A stretch of DNA of 6,008 nucleotides from assembly GCA_002085355.1 (NCBI GenBank), contig NATN01000181.1, positions 1 through 6,008 of the forward strand, in the 5' to 3' direction. How positions within the stretch are numbered: position 1 is the stretch's first letter; every line of letters begins with the position of its first letter. The stretch comes from Candidatus Zhuqueibacterota bacterium 4484_87. Lineage in GTDB: Bacteria; Zhuqueibacterota; Zhuqueibacteria; Thermofontimicrobiales; Thermofontimicrobiaceae. Under the pieces are notes generated by a model. That model did no database searches, was not told the DNA's origin, and saw nothing but the letters and a program-made list of their open reading frames with translations. Positions 5,704-6,008 of the stretch are shown here, piece after piece. The position numbers and the translations under genes were made by a program.

Positions 5704-6008
5704 TATTTTTCCCCTGCAAGATATTCCACAGCACGAACGAGCATCAATTCTTTCCCCCTGGTCAATTCCGGATGGGGACTGAACAGAATGACCTTCCCCT
5801 TTTTGTAGCGGGCTTCCAGAATGGCAGTTCTGCCCAACATGTCTCCGGGCTTAGCGCCGTTCTCGTGATAATCGGTTCGAAAAACCGCCAGTTCCTGATA
5901 TTTTGGTAGCGGCAGGTCTCCTGGTACGAGCACGGGACCGGAAAAATATTCCAGTTCAAAGGTCTCGTCCTTAATGCCGCTGAAAATAGGATGCGCCTTT
6001 TTAATCTC
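5703..6008 (-). CDS. Class I glutamine-amidotransferase-like (BPL_N-like) protein, C-terminal 101 residues
   Basis: The frame is open from the window edge at 6008 to the TAA at 5703-5705, so only the C-terminal part is visible. An internal GTG at 5933 could be taken as a start, but the reading frame upstream of it codes for conserved-looking sequence (AHPIFSGIKDETFELEYFSGP), so the gene starts outside. The segment AHPIFSGI and the late motif GKVILFSPHPELT (71-83 of the visible part; H79 and E81) are typical of the biotin-protein-ligase N-terminal/class I glutamine amidotransferase-like fold, in which the His-Glu pair works with a nucleophilic Cys that would lie upstream and cannot be checked here. 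Many such stand-alone proteins have no proven function. It heads the coupled unit with the GNAT gene (1-nt overlap, TAATG). Confidence 0.75.
   Translation of the reverse strand, partial: EIKKAHPIFSGIKDETFELEYFSGPVLVPGDLPLPKYQELAVFRTDYHENGAKPGDMLGRTAILEARYKKGKVILFSPHPELTRGKELMLVRAVEYLAGEK
5711..5715 (-). promoter_or_regulatory. Ribosome binding site of the GNAT gene within the preceding coding end
   Basis: AGGGG in the last codons of the amidotransferase-like gene ends 7 nt before the GNAT ATG at 5703. With the TAATG overlap it supports stop-start translational coupling and the chosen GNAT start. Confidence 0.7.

Noticed and set aside
5703..5933. Short gene starting at GTG 5933
   Set aside because: The same frame stays open to the window edge with family-like sequence (AHPIFSGI), so this GTG is an internal valine codon and the gene is a 5'-truncated fragment.

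Overview
The window holds six protein-coding genes, all on the minus strand, so transcription runs from base 6008 towards base 1. I see no RNA gene, transposon, CRISPR array or plus-strand gene. Most starts have recognisable Shine-Dalgarno motifs (AGGGG, GGAGG, AGAGGA). Base composition is moderate and even. The organism is a bacterium. The two intergenic stretches full of short periodic words resemble phrases I remember from spacers in genomes of the FCB/Calditrichota/KSB1 type and some other environmental phyla. That is recollection only, so taxonomy stays open.

Layout in transcription order: (1) 6008-5703, the C-terminal end of a class I glutamine-amidotransferase-like (biotin-protein-ligase N-terminal-like) protein, cut by the window edge; (2) 5703-4795, a two-domain GNAT (Eis-like) acetyltransferase whose ATG overlaps the previous stop in TAATG; (3) 4782-3523, a short cytoplasmic neutral-ceramidase-like hydrolase, 12 nt after the GNAT gene; (4) 3415-2183, a DegT/DnrJ/EryC1/StrS PLP aminotransferase, after a 107-nt spacer with a predicted hairpin; (5) 1982-1002, a Gfo/Idh/MocA NAD(P)-dependent oxidoreductase, after a 200-nt spacer packed with short periodic words; (6) 897-1, an M14-like zinc carboxypeptidase/deacylase that runs off the window at base 1.

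Genes 1-3 form a tight translationally coupled unit. Genes 4-6 are co-directional but separated by spacers of about 100-200 nt, so they may be in one transcript or in several. The functional set (dehydrogenase, aminotransferase, acetyltransferase, an amide-bond hydrolase of the ceramidase fold, an M14 amidohydrolase and an amidotransferase-like protein) would fit making, modifying or salvaging an N-acylated amino sugar or aminocyclitol. This is inferred from neighbourhood only. The points most worth attention are the ceramidase-like protein with Asp where true ceramidases have their catalytic Ser, and the quasi-periodic intergenic words. I do not see clear evidence for a wholly new system such as a defence island, retron or CRISPR relative.
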